64,000 nt of DNA from Antedon bifida. Lineage: Eukaryota > Echinodermata > Crinoidea > Comatulida > Antedonidae. Position 1 is the stretch's first letter, and the number at the start of each line of letters is the position of its first letter. The position numbers and the translations under genes are program-made. Below are positions 1-12,530 of this stretch, one piece after another. Location of the stretch: contig OY727097.1 in assembly GCA_963402885.1 (NCBI GenBank), positions 23,126,001-23,190,000 on the forward strand, given 5' to 3'. Under the pieces are notes generated by a model. That model saw only the letters and a list, made by a program, of their open reading frames with translations, had not been told where the DNA came from and searched no databases.

Positions 1-1695
1 CCTCGATTCCGAATGTTACTGTGCAATATGTTAATGAGTTAAATGAATTTTATAACCGTTTTAATGTTCATGATTTTAAAAAAGAAAGAGAGGCTCTATT
101 TAGCTTGTGTCGGGTGACTGAAGATGATCCCAAATTTAGTATAAGCATTTCTGATGTACATAACGAATTCATGAAACTCAATTCATCGAAGGCTGCTGGG
201 CCGGATAGAATCCCACCACGAGTACTTAAGGTCTGCTCTCCTCACCTTGATGGTATATTTACATTTATTTTCAATATGTGTCTTTCTTATCATGCGTTCC
301 CGGATATTTGGAAACTTTCATGCATAATACCGGTACCTAAGAAACCTAAGATTAACAGCATGAATGATTTGAGACCCGTTGCACTCACGTCTGTCGCGAT
401 GAAAATATTGGAACGTATTATTTTAAAAATTATGCAACCTTATGCTGAAAAAGTGTTAGACCCGTTGCAATTTGCTTACCGATCACTCCGTAGTACCAGT
501 GATGCGATTTATTTTAAATTACATAAATTGTATTCACATCTAGATAATGTAAAGAAAGGCCACTCGGCACGTATTATGTATTTTGATTTTCAATCTGCGT
601 TTAATACCATACAACCCCATATCTTAGCAGACAAAATGTTGAATATGGAGTTTCCCCGTCCGATTGTTCGTTTAGTTTTAAATTTCATTTGTGATAGAAA
701 ACAATTTGTTAATATTAATGGTGTTAAGTCAGAAATCGTAACCTCTGACACCGGTGTTCCTCAGGGTACTGTCAACGCACCTAAATTATATTCCTTGTAT
801 ACGGCGGATTACAGATCTTTAAATGATGAGCTTTGCCCCGTTGTTAAATTCGCTGATGACACTAGTACTATTGGTCTCATAGTTTCAAACAATGATGAAA
901 ATTATCGTAGCGAAATACAAAGATTTGTTAAATTTTGTGACGATAATTATCTCCAAATAAATGCATCAAAAACAAAGGAGATGATCATTGATTTTAGGAC
1001 TAAACATAAATTTAATTTTCAACCAATCACTATCAAAGGTAAAGAAATTGAAATTGTTGACCAGTACAAGTATCTAGGAATTGTTTTCAATGATAAACTG
1101 AGTTGGGGAGACCATATAGACTTCATCAGCAAAAAATTAAGTCCCAGAATGTATTGTATGAGAACTTTATATAAATTTAACTCCTGTGATTTGATGTTAC
1201 TTTCGTTCTATAGATCCGTTATATGTAGTGTTTGGACGTATTGCCTCTCCTGTTGGGCTGGTAATGTTACCGGAGGGAATAAAGGACGCCTTGAAACTTT
1301 CATCCGTCGGGCTGGTAAAATGATTGGTCTGGAACTGCCTTCCTTTACCGATGTGCACCTAGAACACCTCCAGAAAGATTTCGAACGCATTGAGTTGGAT
1401 GCCTCTCATCCTCTCCACAAAGTGATAATAGACCAACTTAATCCAAGTGGTAGATTGAGGCTCCTCGGTGTGAAAACAAATCGATTTGCTAAATCCTTTA
1501 TTCCCTCCGGTATCATCCAGTACAACAGGAAGTCAAGAAGATAATTTTATATTGTAATTTTTTAGATGTTTTTATATGAATGGTTTTATGCTATATTTGT
1601 TTTTATAGTGTTTTCTTTGTTAATATGACGAGCAATGAATTTCCTTTTTGAGGATCAATAAAAGTTATCTTATCTTATCTTATCTTATCTTATCC
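1..1695 (+). mobile_element. CR1/Rex1-like LINE, 3' part with reverse transcriptase
   Basis: An open frame at 21-1544 (507 codons) encodes a non-LTR reverse transcriptase. Visible are the 'KAAGPDRIPP' entry motif, 'FAYR..RSTSDAI', 'MYFDFQSAFNTI', 'GVPQGT' and the catalytic 'FADD' near residue 277. The sequence is like the Rex1/CR1 group of LINEs. No endonuclease is seen because the element runs off the left edge, so 5' truncation cannot be judged. A short 3' UTR with AATAAA ends in about five TTATC repeats, the microsatellite tail expected of such LINEs. The frame has no stop over 1.5 kb, which suggests a recent insertion. It lies in an intron of the downstream sulfotransferase gene, in the same orientation. 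The exact clade is uncertain. Confidence 0.9.
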
Positions 1696-1698
1696 TAG

Positions 1699-4600
1699 GA
1701 GCTGTTGCATTCGAAAGATATTTGAATGGGTTTGGTTTGTTAGCAAACAAGTTACATAGAGGACGTTCGGACTTAGCTGCTCATCTTATTTCAGGTACCT
1801 TTTTAGTATTTACATATTATACAAATAATGAATGTTTATGAGCTGAATGATGAGAATATTTCATGGGTTGAAATTGACTGCTATATTTTTAACGAGTCGG
1901 AGCCGAGTTGAAATTAAATAGAGCAGTCGATTTTTCATCGAATGAAATATTCTCTCCATTCAATGAATACAAAACATTCATTATTTGTTTTGTAACACAC
2001 CTATACCTTTATTCAATGTATCCATCGTAAATCATTGACGAATGCTAGGCCTGGAAGGTAGGCCTTTCAAAAAAGCAGTGCTCTAACTTTGGACACGGAA
2101 TAGAACAGGTATAGACAACAAGTTGATTTTCAAACGCACTCAGTCAACAACGTCGCGTGGAAAAAAATGTTTACAAAAAACGCTGAACGTGCATACATTA
2201 GTGATTATCACCATTATATATACAACTTTTCGCTAATTCCAAATGACACGTGATGCGTAATTAACCAATCAAATTGCAAGAATACAATCAGGTGTGTTAT
2301 ATATGATTTATATTTGTGATCTTCTAATATTTGACTGAATTTGTTTATAAGCACTGAACTTGTCATCTGTTTGAAGTGCACAGGAAATTAATACTTTACA
2401 ATTATAATGATTAATATAGTAGATAGATCGACTTCGCTGCTCTGGGACAATCATATTTTAGATGGTGTTGATGGTGGTCCAGAATATACACATGCTGATG
2501 TCATACGACTTGTACAACCAAACGCAAAGATAATCGCTATATTCAGAAATCCATCCGAAAGGTATTTAGTCTAGCTTTGTCTACACTATTAAACTATATA
2601 TGACAAATAATGTGATTGGCCCATACATGAACATGATGATGTCATATCACTGCCATATTTGAGCATATCACTAACATCTTTGGGCATATCACGCTTTTTT
2701 GTCAAATTAATTTTGATAGTATAGAAGAGCTTTAAATATCAAAAGCGTGAGGTAAAAAAACGATACGTGCCTATATCTATATCGTATTTATTTGAATTAA
2801 CGCCACGCCACATTCATACACACAATAATTGTATAACACATTTTAATATTATTAGAATTCATTGACTGCCATGATCTACAATTTACCAAGTATTTTGATA
2901 ACAATTGCTTTTGCAATCTGTATTTTAGAAAAATATATATTTAGGCATTCATTTGGTTATACATGTTACCATTACACCTAAAATAAACCCGCATGAATAA
3001 ATAAACGCCGAATAAACGCCCCCATCGAATAAACTATAAATATACATAACAAATATCCTGCTGAACAATAAACACCCCGGGGCTTTTATTGTAATGACGT
3101 ATTCACACATACTTTATTAATCACAAACGCGCCGTTAAAAAGTAAGTAACTTAATCCGCTAAAACATTTTGATTACATATTTCTAAAAAAAAAATAGTAT
3201 TTCTATTTACATAATTTGGACTATATTAATTTCATAATTTCATTATATGTTATTTGTATTTAATTTTAATGTGTTTAATTTGTTAACAGATTATACTCGG
3301 ATTATAAATATTTTAATCAGATGCAACATAAATCACCTGAGATATTCCATAAACAAGTAGTGAACTCAATAAGGATATTTAATAATTGTCTAAAAGACCA
3401 CGATATAAGGAAATGTACATATACATACAAGGGTGATGTGGTGAGTACAGGCAAGGCAATCTAACAACAAGCCACTGAGCACGCCTTGCCTAGATAGGAA
3501 CAGTCCTTAATCTTATGTCTGGCTGCGACAGATACAAACAGTACTGTACTATGGTGGCACGCGTTGTATATTAAGGGGCGTGGAACTGATCGTGTCGCAG
3601 CCACACATAAAACTTTTGATCTCCGGAGCTCAGCATCCTGATGTTAGATTGCATTGGTACAAGTATAACTTCCGTAATACGTTTAGTTTTCTCCTTCTAA
3701 AGTTTTGTTTTCACTAGGACGCAACGAAAGGAACGGAAGCAACGGAAGCAATTTGACCAATCAAAAGTGATGGATTATTTAAACTGTCGCTTGTGGTTGA
3801 TCAATTCGCTTGCACTGCGTCCTAGTGAGAAAGAAGCTTTACGAGTACAGAAACCAGTAACGTTCAGTAACACCTTTAATCAGCAGAGAATTCTGGTGAT
3901 TTTTTTTTTATTGGCCGATTGTTAATACGTAGTAAGGATTTTTAAAGATTGAGTAGCTCTGTTCACAGACAAGTTTAATAAGCCTTTGTGATACATATAT
4001 CTCTCTTTCAATCTTACAGCTATCTGAACTTTATGTTTATTTTCAGAGACTTCATATTGGAAATTACAATATATTTGTTCGTGAATGGATGAGAGCTTTT
4101 CCACGTAATCAATTGCATTTTCTCCGCACTGATGAATGGAAGAATTGCGCAGTAGAATTACCGAAAATATTTGATTTCCTCAATATTAGTAAGTCTATGA
4201 TGATCACTAGAACATTTTTTTACTTCAATGACTAAAGCTTTGTCTCCACTACCAAACAATATGTGAAAAAATCGATGATGTCATATCACTACCATATTCT
4301 GCACATCACATGTAAAACTAGTTTGATAGTGTAGATATAGCTTTACATTACTATTATAGTTATCATAATGTTGCCTGAGAAGGAAACATTAAAAGAGATG
4401 TATCAAAAGAAATATTAGTATATTAATGGTGCATTCATTGGTCAAACTTGCTTGCGTTGTGCTCTAGTGTGAACCAAGCTTTAAACTCCACGTGATTCAC
4501 AATCTTCCAATCAAATGACAAACATCTATTTTCGTGTTTTGCAATATCATTTGTGTACCTTCCAATATCAAATTTGTATATATTAAATGAGTATAAATAT

Positions 4601-4825
4601 GATAGATATTTATGTCTTTGTAACCAGTTTCTTTTTAATTTAGGAGTTTTGAATGCAAGTGAACTTACATCAATCTGTAATGGCAAATCAAAGAATGTGA
4701 ACACATCTTCTAAAAAGCTTGGTCCAATGCTTCCAGAAACTCGTATTTTATTGGACAATTTCTACAGACCTTTTTTGAAAGACTTAGCCAACATATTAGA
4801 AGATGATCGTTACACGTGGAACTAA
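1699..4825 (+). CDS. CHST15-like carbohydrate sulfotransferase, 3' exons (partial)
   Basis: Five exons join in phase: 1699-1794, 2420-2561, 3290-3440, 4047-4188 and 4644-4825 (236 codons plus stop). They resemble CHST15-type Golgi sulfotransferases, which move sulfate from PAPS to GalNAc of chondroitin sulfate. Visible are 'STSLLWDN', the 3'-phosphate-binding segment 'FRNPSERLYSDYKYF', 'REWMRAFPRNQLHFLR' and the C-terminal 'MLPETRILLDNFYRPF'. The transmembrane anchor and 5'-PAPS loop must lie in exons left of the window. The first exon listed follows directly on a LINE tail. A likely polyadenylation signal is at 5163-5168. The fold is clear; the substrate is inferred from similarity alone. 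Confidence 0.85.
1821..1993. repeat. Imperfect foldback (MITE-like) in intron
   Basis: The ends are inverted copies of one another (left arm with AATAATGAATGTTT, right arm with AAACATTCATTATT), and inner matches continue through GAAATATTCTC and GCAGTCG-type segments. The whole reads as a roughly 170-bp palindrome with no coding sequence. It sits in an intron of the sulfotransferase gene. It is probably a non-autonomous DNA transposon; no target duplication was fixed. Confidence 0.6.
2572..2734. mobile_element. MITE family A, copy 1
   Basis: The termini are inverted repeats of the form AGCTTTGTCTACACTATYAA. The body has repeated CATATTTG/CATATCAC segments. Two more copies lie at 4233 and 6741. 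It is a non-coding cut-and-paste satellite with TA-rich flanks, sitting in a sulfotransferase intron. Confidence 0.75.
2985..3085. repeat. AATAAACGCC-type dispersed repeat
   Basis: The stretch has several closely spaced AATAAACGCC/AATAAACACC words. The same vocabulary in reverse orientation (GGCGTTTATT) fills 46665-47035. It is a non-coding dispersed repeat of unknown class in a sulfotransferase intron. Confidence 0.5.
3450..3656. repeat. Nested inverted-repeat element
   Basis: Outer arms (GCAATCTAACA and TGTTAGATTGC) enclose inner arms (TATGTCTGGCTGCGACA and TGTCGCAGCCACACATA). The nesting suggests one MITE inside another or a complex foldback. It lies in a sulfotransferase intron, just downstream of a splice donor at 3441. 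Confidence 0.6.
3709..3836. mobile_element. MITE family B (CTAGGACGCAACG termini), full copy
   Basis: The ends are TTTCACTAGGACGCAACG and its near-perfect complement at 3815-3836. The body contains GACCAATCA. Related sequence occurs at 4437-4482, at 35406-35476 and around the MULE-like element near 40.2 and 41.8 kb. Confidence 0.75.
4233..4346. mobile_element. MITE family A, copy 2
   Basis: This is a shorter copy with the same AAGCTTTGTCT...TGATAGTGTAGA termini and the shared internal GATGTCATATCACTACCAT segment. It lies in the last sulfotransferase intron. Confidence 0.75.
4437..4482. mobile_element. MITE family B, terminal fragment
   Basis: TTGGTCAAACTTGCTTGCG is followed by CTCTAGTGTGAACCAAGC, matching one end of the family B element at 3709. 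Only a fragment remains. Confidence 0.5.
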
Positions 4826-5793
4826 CCTTATAAATGACCAGACAAATTTAAAAGATGTAACTACGTCATCTAAAAATATAGTGCTTTCAATAACACGCAT
4901 TTCATTGGACGAATATATACCTTTCTTGACCAATTTAGCCTACACACTTACACTTCACTAGGCGATGGATACAAATGGATATATGCCTACATTTTATGAC
5001 GAGCAAAATTAGGATTAGACATGTACTCTGAATATACTTTAACCTTGACTAATAATTCAAGACCCAGATAGAGAAGTTGAATCTAAAATATTTCCACCTC
5101 TGACTAAAACAAAGTAATGATTTAATGCATATTAGCTGTTGAATAGGAACTGTTTAAAATGCAATAAACCGCAAATAATATTTGATAGATAGTTCGAGAA
5201 TTATAGTTATAGCATTATAGTTATTATCATCATATTTTATTCGTGCTTCTGACAATAATTTTAATTTTTTGCCTACCTAACAAATAAACAGTTTCGACAA
5301 AAGATTACATTTTTCACCGACATATACAATGAGGTCTAAAATGCTGACGAAATTGCAAGCAGTGACAATACTAGTTTAAAGAGAATTTGTATCTCAAAGG
5401 TTTAAGCAGCAATTCAAATGCCTCTTTGTATTGAATTCTTAGAACGACCAGAGGAGCGATGGTATAGCAATTATTATTAACAAGCTCACATGTATTCTGT
5501 CCTTAAAAAATAGAGTAGTCGGTCAAGAAACCATGGGGACCAGCAAATATGAGAGCTATGTTAGACCCATTATTTTAAGAGAATTATTAATGAAATGAAA
5601 TAAAACGCAGTTTTTTTTAAATTTTATTTTCATCATCAGTGTATGCCTATAATCATTACCAATTATGAATATTTTAGAAATAAAGATAGTTCTAACGTAG
5701 TATGCTGAATCATTATAGATCCATTTTCTTTATTTTCTTTGCGTTGAATAACTGTGTATACGCATACATTTGTCATTGGTCTTTATACCGTAC
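4826..5793. other. Convergent 3' intergenic region
   Basis: This lies between the sulfotransferase stop and the apextrin-1 stop, which face each other. It holds an AATAAA at 5163-5168 and otherwise only AT-rich sequence; no further gene is seen. Confidence 0.6.
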
Positions 5794-8700
5794 TTAGCCT
5801 ACTCCAGGAATAGGAACTTCTGGTATAATATCTTTGTCAGGCTTGACCCATGGTTCGTAGTAGCAATAATGGAGGACATGATTGTTTCTGTCTCCAGAAT
5901 CATACGGATGTTTACCTCCTGCATCGTTATTGTTTGTACTGTCTTCGTCATCCCAACGGAAGAACTCTTCGGTTACGTTTGTGCCATGAACCTGTAATAA
6001 ACATTAAATAAAAGTCATAATGATATTACATAAATCTTTTTCCACCTTAAACTTTTTCAAATCGTCAATGAATTTCAATAATGTAATATCTAGATTGGCT
6101 TTATGCCCACATAGCGCTCCATACATATAGCGCCACCATAATTATATACATTCTATGCGAACATGGCGGAATGCAATCACATTTAATAAAGTAACCACAG
6201 TTACGTACTGAGCGTACGTGTCCATTACTATACCGTTATTAAAAATATGAGCTACTAAATCATGACATAAACCTTTCCCATTTTATATGGATGATTACCA
6301 TTTCCTGTCTGTAATTGTGTAGGCCTACTATACACCACAAAAGTAAATGTTGAACTTCCACTTAAGTGGTTCGATTACCACTGAAATAAATTATGACGAG
6401 TACAGAAAAGAAAAAATGACACACATAAGCCTCGCAGAATATTCTTGACTGTTCACTCTTCACCTACCTTTTGACATCCCCTTGATTCCGAGAGTAGGTA
6501 AAATGGTGTATCTGTCGGCAGGTAGGCAGCGCGCGAGATTTGATCGGTCTTACAACAATACTCGATAAGGGTATTGTCGTCATAATTTCCTTCGGGCATC
6601 GATCCACTGTAAGTATTCTTGTTCTTTCGATTCTCATCATCCCAGTAGATATAACCTTCTTCCAAGCCTGTTATACAATTAAGAAATTTTTATTTTACAT
6701 TTGCACATTGTACTATAGGCTGTCTGAGGCTTGAAGGTCTTATAAGCTCTGTCTACACTGTATGAAACTGACATGTGATGTGCCCATGAGGATGTCATAC
6801 CACTACCATATTTGGGCATATCACTACCATATTTGGGTACACCACACTTTTTATCACATAAAGTTTGATAGTGTAGACAGATATAGTCAAACATTTACTT
6901 TATTTGAGTTTATTTATTTTCCCTGCACTCGTTAATATATAGAGACCAAGTATATTGGAATATAATGACATTTTCTGTAGTTGTAATTATAATAGGCTTA
7001 GGCTAATAATGTACACAAATATTTAAATAAAGCCGAATCAAATCAGCATACATACCATCTGGACATACACTTCCTTTCTTGAATATGCAATAAGAACCCT
7101 CTGGCCACGTCCAGTCATATTCACTACCCTCAAACTGAGTCTTCATACAGAAGTCTTGTTCCATACCAGTTACATCGTAAGGTCCTTCAAAATGAAGTGG
7201 GTCTGACCAATAGTTATTACCCTTGCTATTCTCAGTGTCTTGGAATCGAGAGCCTTCATGCCAGGGAAAGTCAACGTCTGCAGGACAACCTACAACTGGC
7301 TTTGGAAGTCCGTAGTAACCTTTAGGCCAAGTTATTGGAATCTGTATAACTGGATCTGAAATAAAACGTCTCATATTTCTAAATACGTGTTCTATAGCAT
7401 GGCATGTGTAGGAAGAGTGCCATCACACCCATTTGCTGTCTCAAAAGCTAGCTCGGATAATTCAAGTACGTTCTTTATTTTATAAATGATATACTATGCA
7501 TTTGATAAGTTTGATATTATAGTGCATTTTTGATTAATTTTAATTGATTTCATTAAGACTAGTATGAAATTCGTCGTGAGTTGTCGAACGTGACCGCAAC
7601 ATCAAATCATAATTTTAGGCAGCGTTTTGCTGCCATTTTGAATTGCGCGGTGTATGGATTACGTCGTGTCTGTTAAAAACAATCGATTCATGATGCTTAC
7701 TAAGCTTTAAATAATGATCATAGGCAACCAATGAAGAGTTATTGAGGCTAACATGCGTGGATTTTACTTTCGTACGCCTATTTTCGGGTGAAATTGTTTT
7801 GTATACTTCAAATTTGTGGTTCTTTTATAAACATTCCATGTATTTTTGTTATCTTTATACTACGCAGGCGCAGATCCAGAAATTGGTATAGGTGTTGCTA
7901 TAAGAAAATATGTAGTCTAAATATGTAGTTATAATGTTAGGCCTATTACCAAGAACATTTAAAATAGAATAATAATAATATTGATTTTTCATATAGAGCG
8001 TGCTAAGAATTCACCGTCTGTTAGACCACCTATGAAATTGACCATTGTCACGAAGGGAGTCAATAACATGTCTCACACTGTTCACTCTTTAAATTGTTTG
8101 CTCGAGATTTTTTCACTCAGCTTTGAGTGCTCATGATCGCGTCATAATTGTTTCCCGAGCTCTGATTGCCTGCTCAATGCTTCACTTCAAAACAATAAGA
8201 AACTCTTCGAACTACTAAATTCTTTGTCAAAGCGAAAGAATTTCAGGGAATTTAATTAGAATTTGTCGCAGAAAGGTTGGAAAAGAAAAAAATATGAATA
8301 CGCATGCGTATAAGCATGAAAGCACATTTAGTATAATAGTATAAGTAAGCAGTGCATTTTAAATAAGTTTGTATACAATTTTGCTGCTGTTACCTGACGC
8401 CTTGTCAACCAATCGCCATAGTGGATATGTCAACATAGCCCGTTGTACGTTTAATCGTGTTACTCGTAAGGATGACTTCCACGCCTTTGAACAAAGACCT
8501 TCTTTGGTGTAAGAACTGAACTGCGCCCAGAATGCGTTTGTGAATATCTGAAAAAGATACGTTAATTAAAGTAACTCTCCTTGTACAATAACAGTGGTGG
8601 TTATCGCAATAGGTCCGTATAATATTTATTTTTACATACAATGTAGTCTGTGACCTTAAATTAGGTAACAAAACGTAGGTCGTTAAGCGTAGTTTTAGTC

Positions 8701-11385
8701 GCTTTTAAAGATGAAAATCCGTGATTGGGCACACTCTGTAAGGTATTGTTTTAATTTTTATCAGGAAATATCATATTTTTTCACCAACTAATCATTTTTA
8801 TAGAGTTTCTACTGTCGATACACGTTACTCTTTACTACTATGGTAAAATCGGTTGTAAATACCTCATCCGTTCGGATCAATCTTAACTTTATTGGTTCTG
8901 AGAGCTCGTCGTTACCGTTGGTGATAACAACTTTGTTTGATCCAAACTTAGTTTTGCTTGTCATACTTTCATGGAAGCGGTCGATGTCCACAACAAGAGA
9001 GGCGGACCATCCTAACAATGAAGCGCCAACGGATACGCTAGCTTCCGCCTAAACAAAATTTAAAAATTAAATGCTGGAATTTACACAAGTAATCATAATG
9101 AAATATGAGCACAAATTCATTTCTAACCAAATTAAGTTAAAATGGTTAACTTCTCCATCCACAGACAAGTTACCGTCTAACATAATGTATACATATGAGT
9201 ATAGACCTATAACGTATTTTCTTCAGGATCGTTTTTCACAATCACGATATTATTTTTATTGAAAAGTATTCAGAAAATCATTTAAACTCTTGCAGTAACG
9301 ATTCTTACATAGTCATAGTATATTGAAAACAAACATATAAACAGAGCAGAAAAAGTTTTAAAATAATATAAACTCCGTTAAAAGAGTAACTTAATCTAAA
9401 ACTAATGTATTTATAACTCACCTCTCGACTTGCATATCGCACAAATTCATTCCTAGAACTAGTGTAGCGTTCTGATTGTCTTTTACCAAGTTCTACGCCA
9501 ACTACCGTATGCTAAAAAAAGGGAAATAAATGTATTAAATAAGTTATAGTCGAATGTATCGTTTCAAATGAGGTTGCTTCAAAACCATAATGATTATTAT
9601 TAATAGTTCACTAAATGTATTTAAAGCATTGTGATGTTTTTATTTCATTCATTAACATTAGTTTAAAGTATATCTATTATGTTTTTTTAGTTCGTACCCT
9701 TTTGCATTTCTACATTTTAAAACCCAGACATTTTTTTTTTGTCTAAACCCAGAAATTAATATATAACTTATTTCTAGTTATTTTATAACTAACTACGTAT
9801 TACACATAGAATGCTACAGTCGCCTTTTTCAGAAAGTATTTCAAAATGATAATACACAATTTTATTCCTCATTTCGACTGAAAAACACTGGAACGTTGTC
9901 CCTCTCAATCTAATTGATCTAAATTATCAATGGCAACATAAATAAAATGTTCTTACTGTTCCCCAGAAGTCTATAAAGTCAAAATATGTTTGCTGATCAT
10001 ACAGACTTGGTAGTGAACAAGCGGACACGGCGAATGATCTACTTAGGTAGTACTTGGAACTCTCGAATTCGTCAAGCTTTAATGCAGCAGAAGCCATGGT
10101 ACATTCTTCGCTTTCAGCGTAGTATACATACTCCATATCCCGGGTACCTTCCAGGACAACTCCAAATCCTTTAAATGTGAGCATCAAACGTTACTGGCAC
10201 AAAGTTTGATGTTGTAATTTATTAGTGTGAATTTTTAAACTTCTTACGATTGTATTTATGTTTAAAATTACCCAAATGATACATTCATTCAATACATTAT
10301 CATCATTATTATTATTTATTCGACTTTAATACAATTGTATATAATCGTTTTATTCGGCAGTTAGTTAATATGATTTCATAGATAAAATATCGAATCGCAT
10401 TGCTTCAAGAATTCTAAAATCGCAATTATGACAAAGTGACTCTAGCTTTAGTATAATATTGGTCGTTCATGAATAGAATTTTATAGTTTTTTAATACTAG
10501 AAATTAACTCGATAAGGTTTAGAGTAACATACAGTAAAAAAATGGTCTAGATTTAGAAATATGTACATTTTCACCTACCTAAACTCCCTGTAAATTCGAA
10601 TCCAATGAATGCAGCTTCCATTGTTTCATTGACGTCTGACTCTGTAACATAATTATTAAATCATTGTGATTTCATTATTTTTTATTTCATTTTTATAATT
10701 CGTATTTTTAAAATTCTTAAATCACTGTGCAAAGAAAAAACATGGTAAATAATGAACTTGACTCGTATTATTTGCTCCGACTTCACCAATATCGTATTTA
10801 AAGCATTGTGATGTTTTTATTTCATTCATAAACAAAGTATATGTACTATGTGTTTTTGGTTCGTACACTTTTGCATTTCTACATTAAACTCAGAAAATAA
10901 TATTATGACTATTTCTAACTATTTTATAACTAACTACGTATTACACATATAATGCTACAGTCGCCTTTTCCAGGAAGTATTTCAATGCAATATGCAAACA
11001 AAAAACATGGTATATAATGAACGTGACTCGTACCATTTGCTCTGACTTCACCAATATCAAACTTGAGACCTTTCTGATACTCCCATCCTCCACTTACAGC
11101 CTGTTGTCTCGTCCTGTTTTTACATGTTGAATTCATAGAAAGCGTTATCTCGTCTGGGATTGCATACAGACCATCGTCCGATAGGTTGTCGTCTTCATAA
11201 TGCATCTCAAACACATTTCTTGTTGGTGAGAGCCCGGGGTCTGCTCCACCAAAGTCTTTACCACCTTGCGGATTACCATCTATGATGTTGTACACAGCAC
11301 CGATGTAGTTAATACCATATGGCGGTGCATTTGCTGCACTTGTAAAGCCCAAAGCGATTACGACGAGAACAGTTACATACAACAT
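5794..11385 (-). CDS. Apextrin-1: secreted MACPF-ApeC protein (578 aa)
   Basis: Nine exons on the minus strand: 11385-11052, 10641-10579, 10168-9957, 9511-9422, 9048-8863, 8547-8394, 7355-7056, 6667-6468 and 5991-5794 (1737 nt, 579 codons). Residues 1-20 form a signal peptide. A MACPF domain follows (about 25-345), with 'GAVYNIIDGNPQG' near its start and the signature 'WGTHTVVGVELG' at 201-212. An ApeC domain follows (about 347-560) with eight cysteines and acidic 'WDDEN' and 'WDDED' motifs. Apextrins are known from echinoderms and amphioxus as secreted or vesicle proteins, and amphioxus members bind peptidoglycan. This copy differs from the other three: opposite strand, two extra introns, a retained signature histidine and an extra C-terminal tail of about 17 residues. 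It looks intact. Confidence 0.9.
6741..6886. mobile_element. MITE family A, copy 3
   Basis: This copy has the clearest terminal inverted repeats: CTCTGTCTACACTGTATGAA at the left and AGTTTGATAGTGTAGACAGA at the right. Inside, CACTACCATATTTGGG is repeated. It lies in an intron of apextrin-1. Confidence 0.8.
9615..9860. repeat. Intronic repeat, copy 1 of a duplicated segment
   Basis: It shares about 200 bp with 10793-10995: both start TTTAAAGCATTGTGATG and end with AATGCTACAGTCGCC followed by AGTATTTCAA. It is non-coding and lies in intron 3 of apextrin-1. Confidence 0.75.
10735..11060. repeat. Tandem duplication copying the exon 1/intron 1 junction of apextrin-1
   Basis: The sequence at 11006-11060, which spans the exon 1 donor of apextrin-1 (minus strand), recurs at about 10740-10795 (ACATGGTAAATAATGAAC... 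GACTTCACCAATATC). Between them is the repeat also seen at 9615. The inner copy looks like a decoy donor plus a scrap of exon 1 left by a tandem duplication of roughly 265 bp. Confidence 0.7.
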
Positions 11386-12049
11386 TTTAGCTGAAAATAT
11401 ATATGCACAGGATTACAGAAAGGAAAAAGTTAAGAATTATTATTATAGTTATTATAAGCGGTTTATAAACAAAATGTATTATGACGTTTCGGGGAAATAT
11501 AATGCAGAATGAAAAATAATGAAATACCTACATTATTAATTACTATAATATACATGGCTTGTGTTGTGACATGCACATTATTAATAATCAATTCCCGTTT
11601 AATTGAAATACCCCTTTCCTTATTACCAACTATGTATCTCTCGTATAGCCTTCAAACAATTATTTATATAGAACAACATAAGTTGCTAATAGATTAAATG
11701 TTTAAAGAAATTTGGAATATTTGTTGTATAATTATTTAGAATTTACAGAATAATTTGTAATACTTACTTACAAAATATAAATGAATAAATTGATACTTAC
11801 ATTTTGAAATGTTGTACCTAAATAAGATCTATCAGAACGCCATACGTGAGGGCATTGTTAGATAAGAAAATAATTAATTTATTTAGTTGATAGGCCTATG
11901 CCATATGTTTAATTCACAGGCATTACTTATCTAAAATGATTACAATTGTATTCATTTTTGTTTACTTTATACAATTTACAAGACAGTCTGAAACTCAGTA
12001 TAACCAAAGTATAGTTGAACACTAACCAAATATGTGAGAATACCTTTCT

Positions 12050-12130
12050 TTTTAGTCGCGTGGACGCGACTCTATAGTTCACTATGTCGGTCGGTCGGTC
12101 TGGTATCACTATGCGTTTTAGCACGCGATT
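12050..12130. repeat. GTCGGTCGGT dispersed repeat, copy 1
   Basis: It contains ACTCTATAGTTCACTATG, a GTCG run, then TTTTAGCACGCGATT. Matching copies with the same order of blocks are at 48634-48715 and at the right edge (63930-64000). Confidence 0.7.
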
Positions 12131-12169
12131 TATGGCTGTTGGCCTTGTTATAATATGGATTGATTGACA

Positions 12170-12530
12170 TATTGATTCGTTCGTTCGTTCAATCTCATTC
12201 ATTGATTCGTTCACTCGTTCATTCGTGAATTCATTCGTTGTAAATGTAAACGTTCGTTCACTCTTTCATTCATTCGATCATTCTTTTTTTTGTTCATTTG
12301 TTCGTTCGTTCGTTTTCTTTTTCGCTTACTTTTATTCAGTCATTCGTTCGTTCATTTATTCGTTCGTTCGTTCATTCATTCGTTGGTTCGTTCATTCATT
12401 CATTCATTCATTTATTTGTTGGTTTGTTCGTTAATTCGTTCATTGGTTCGTTTGTTCGTTCGTCCGTTCGTTTGTTCGTTCGCTCGTGTGTTCGATTGTT
12501 TGCTGGTTTGTTCGTTCTTTTGTTTATTAT
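12170..12530. repeat. TTCG/TTCA tetranucleotide microsatellite
   Basis: About 360 bp of imperfect TTCG, TTCA and TTTG repeats. The open frames across it encode only Phe-Val-Arg-Ser-type repeats and are not genes. Confidence 0.9.

Noticed and set aside
4435-4758. Minus-strand open frame of 107 codons
   Set aside because: It lies antisense to the last sulfotransferase exon and a MITE fragment, so it is a shadow.
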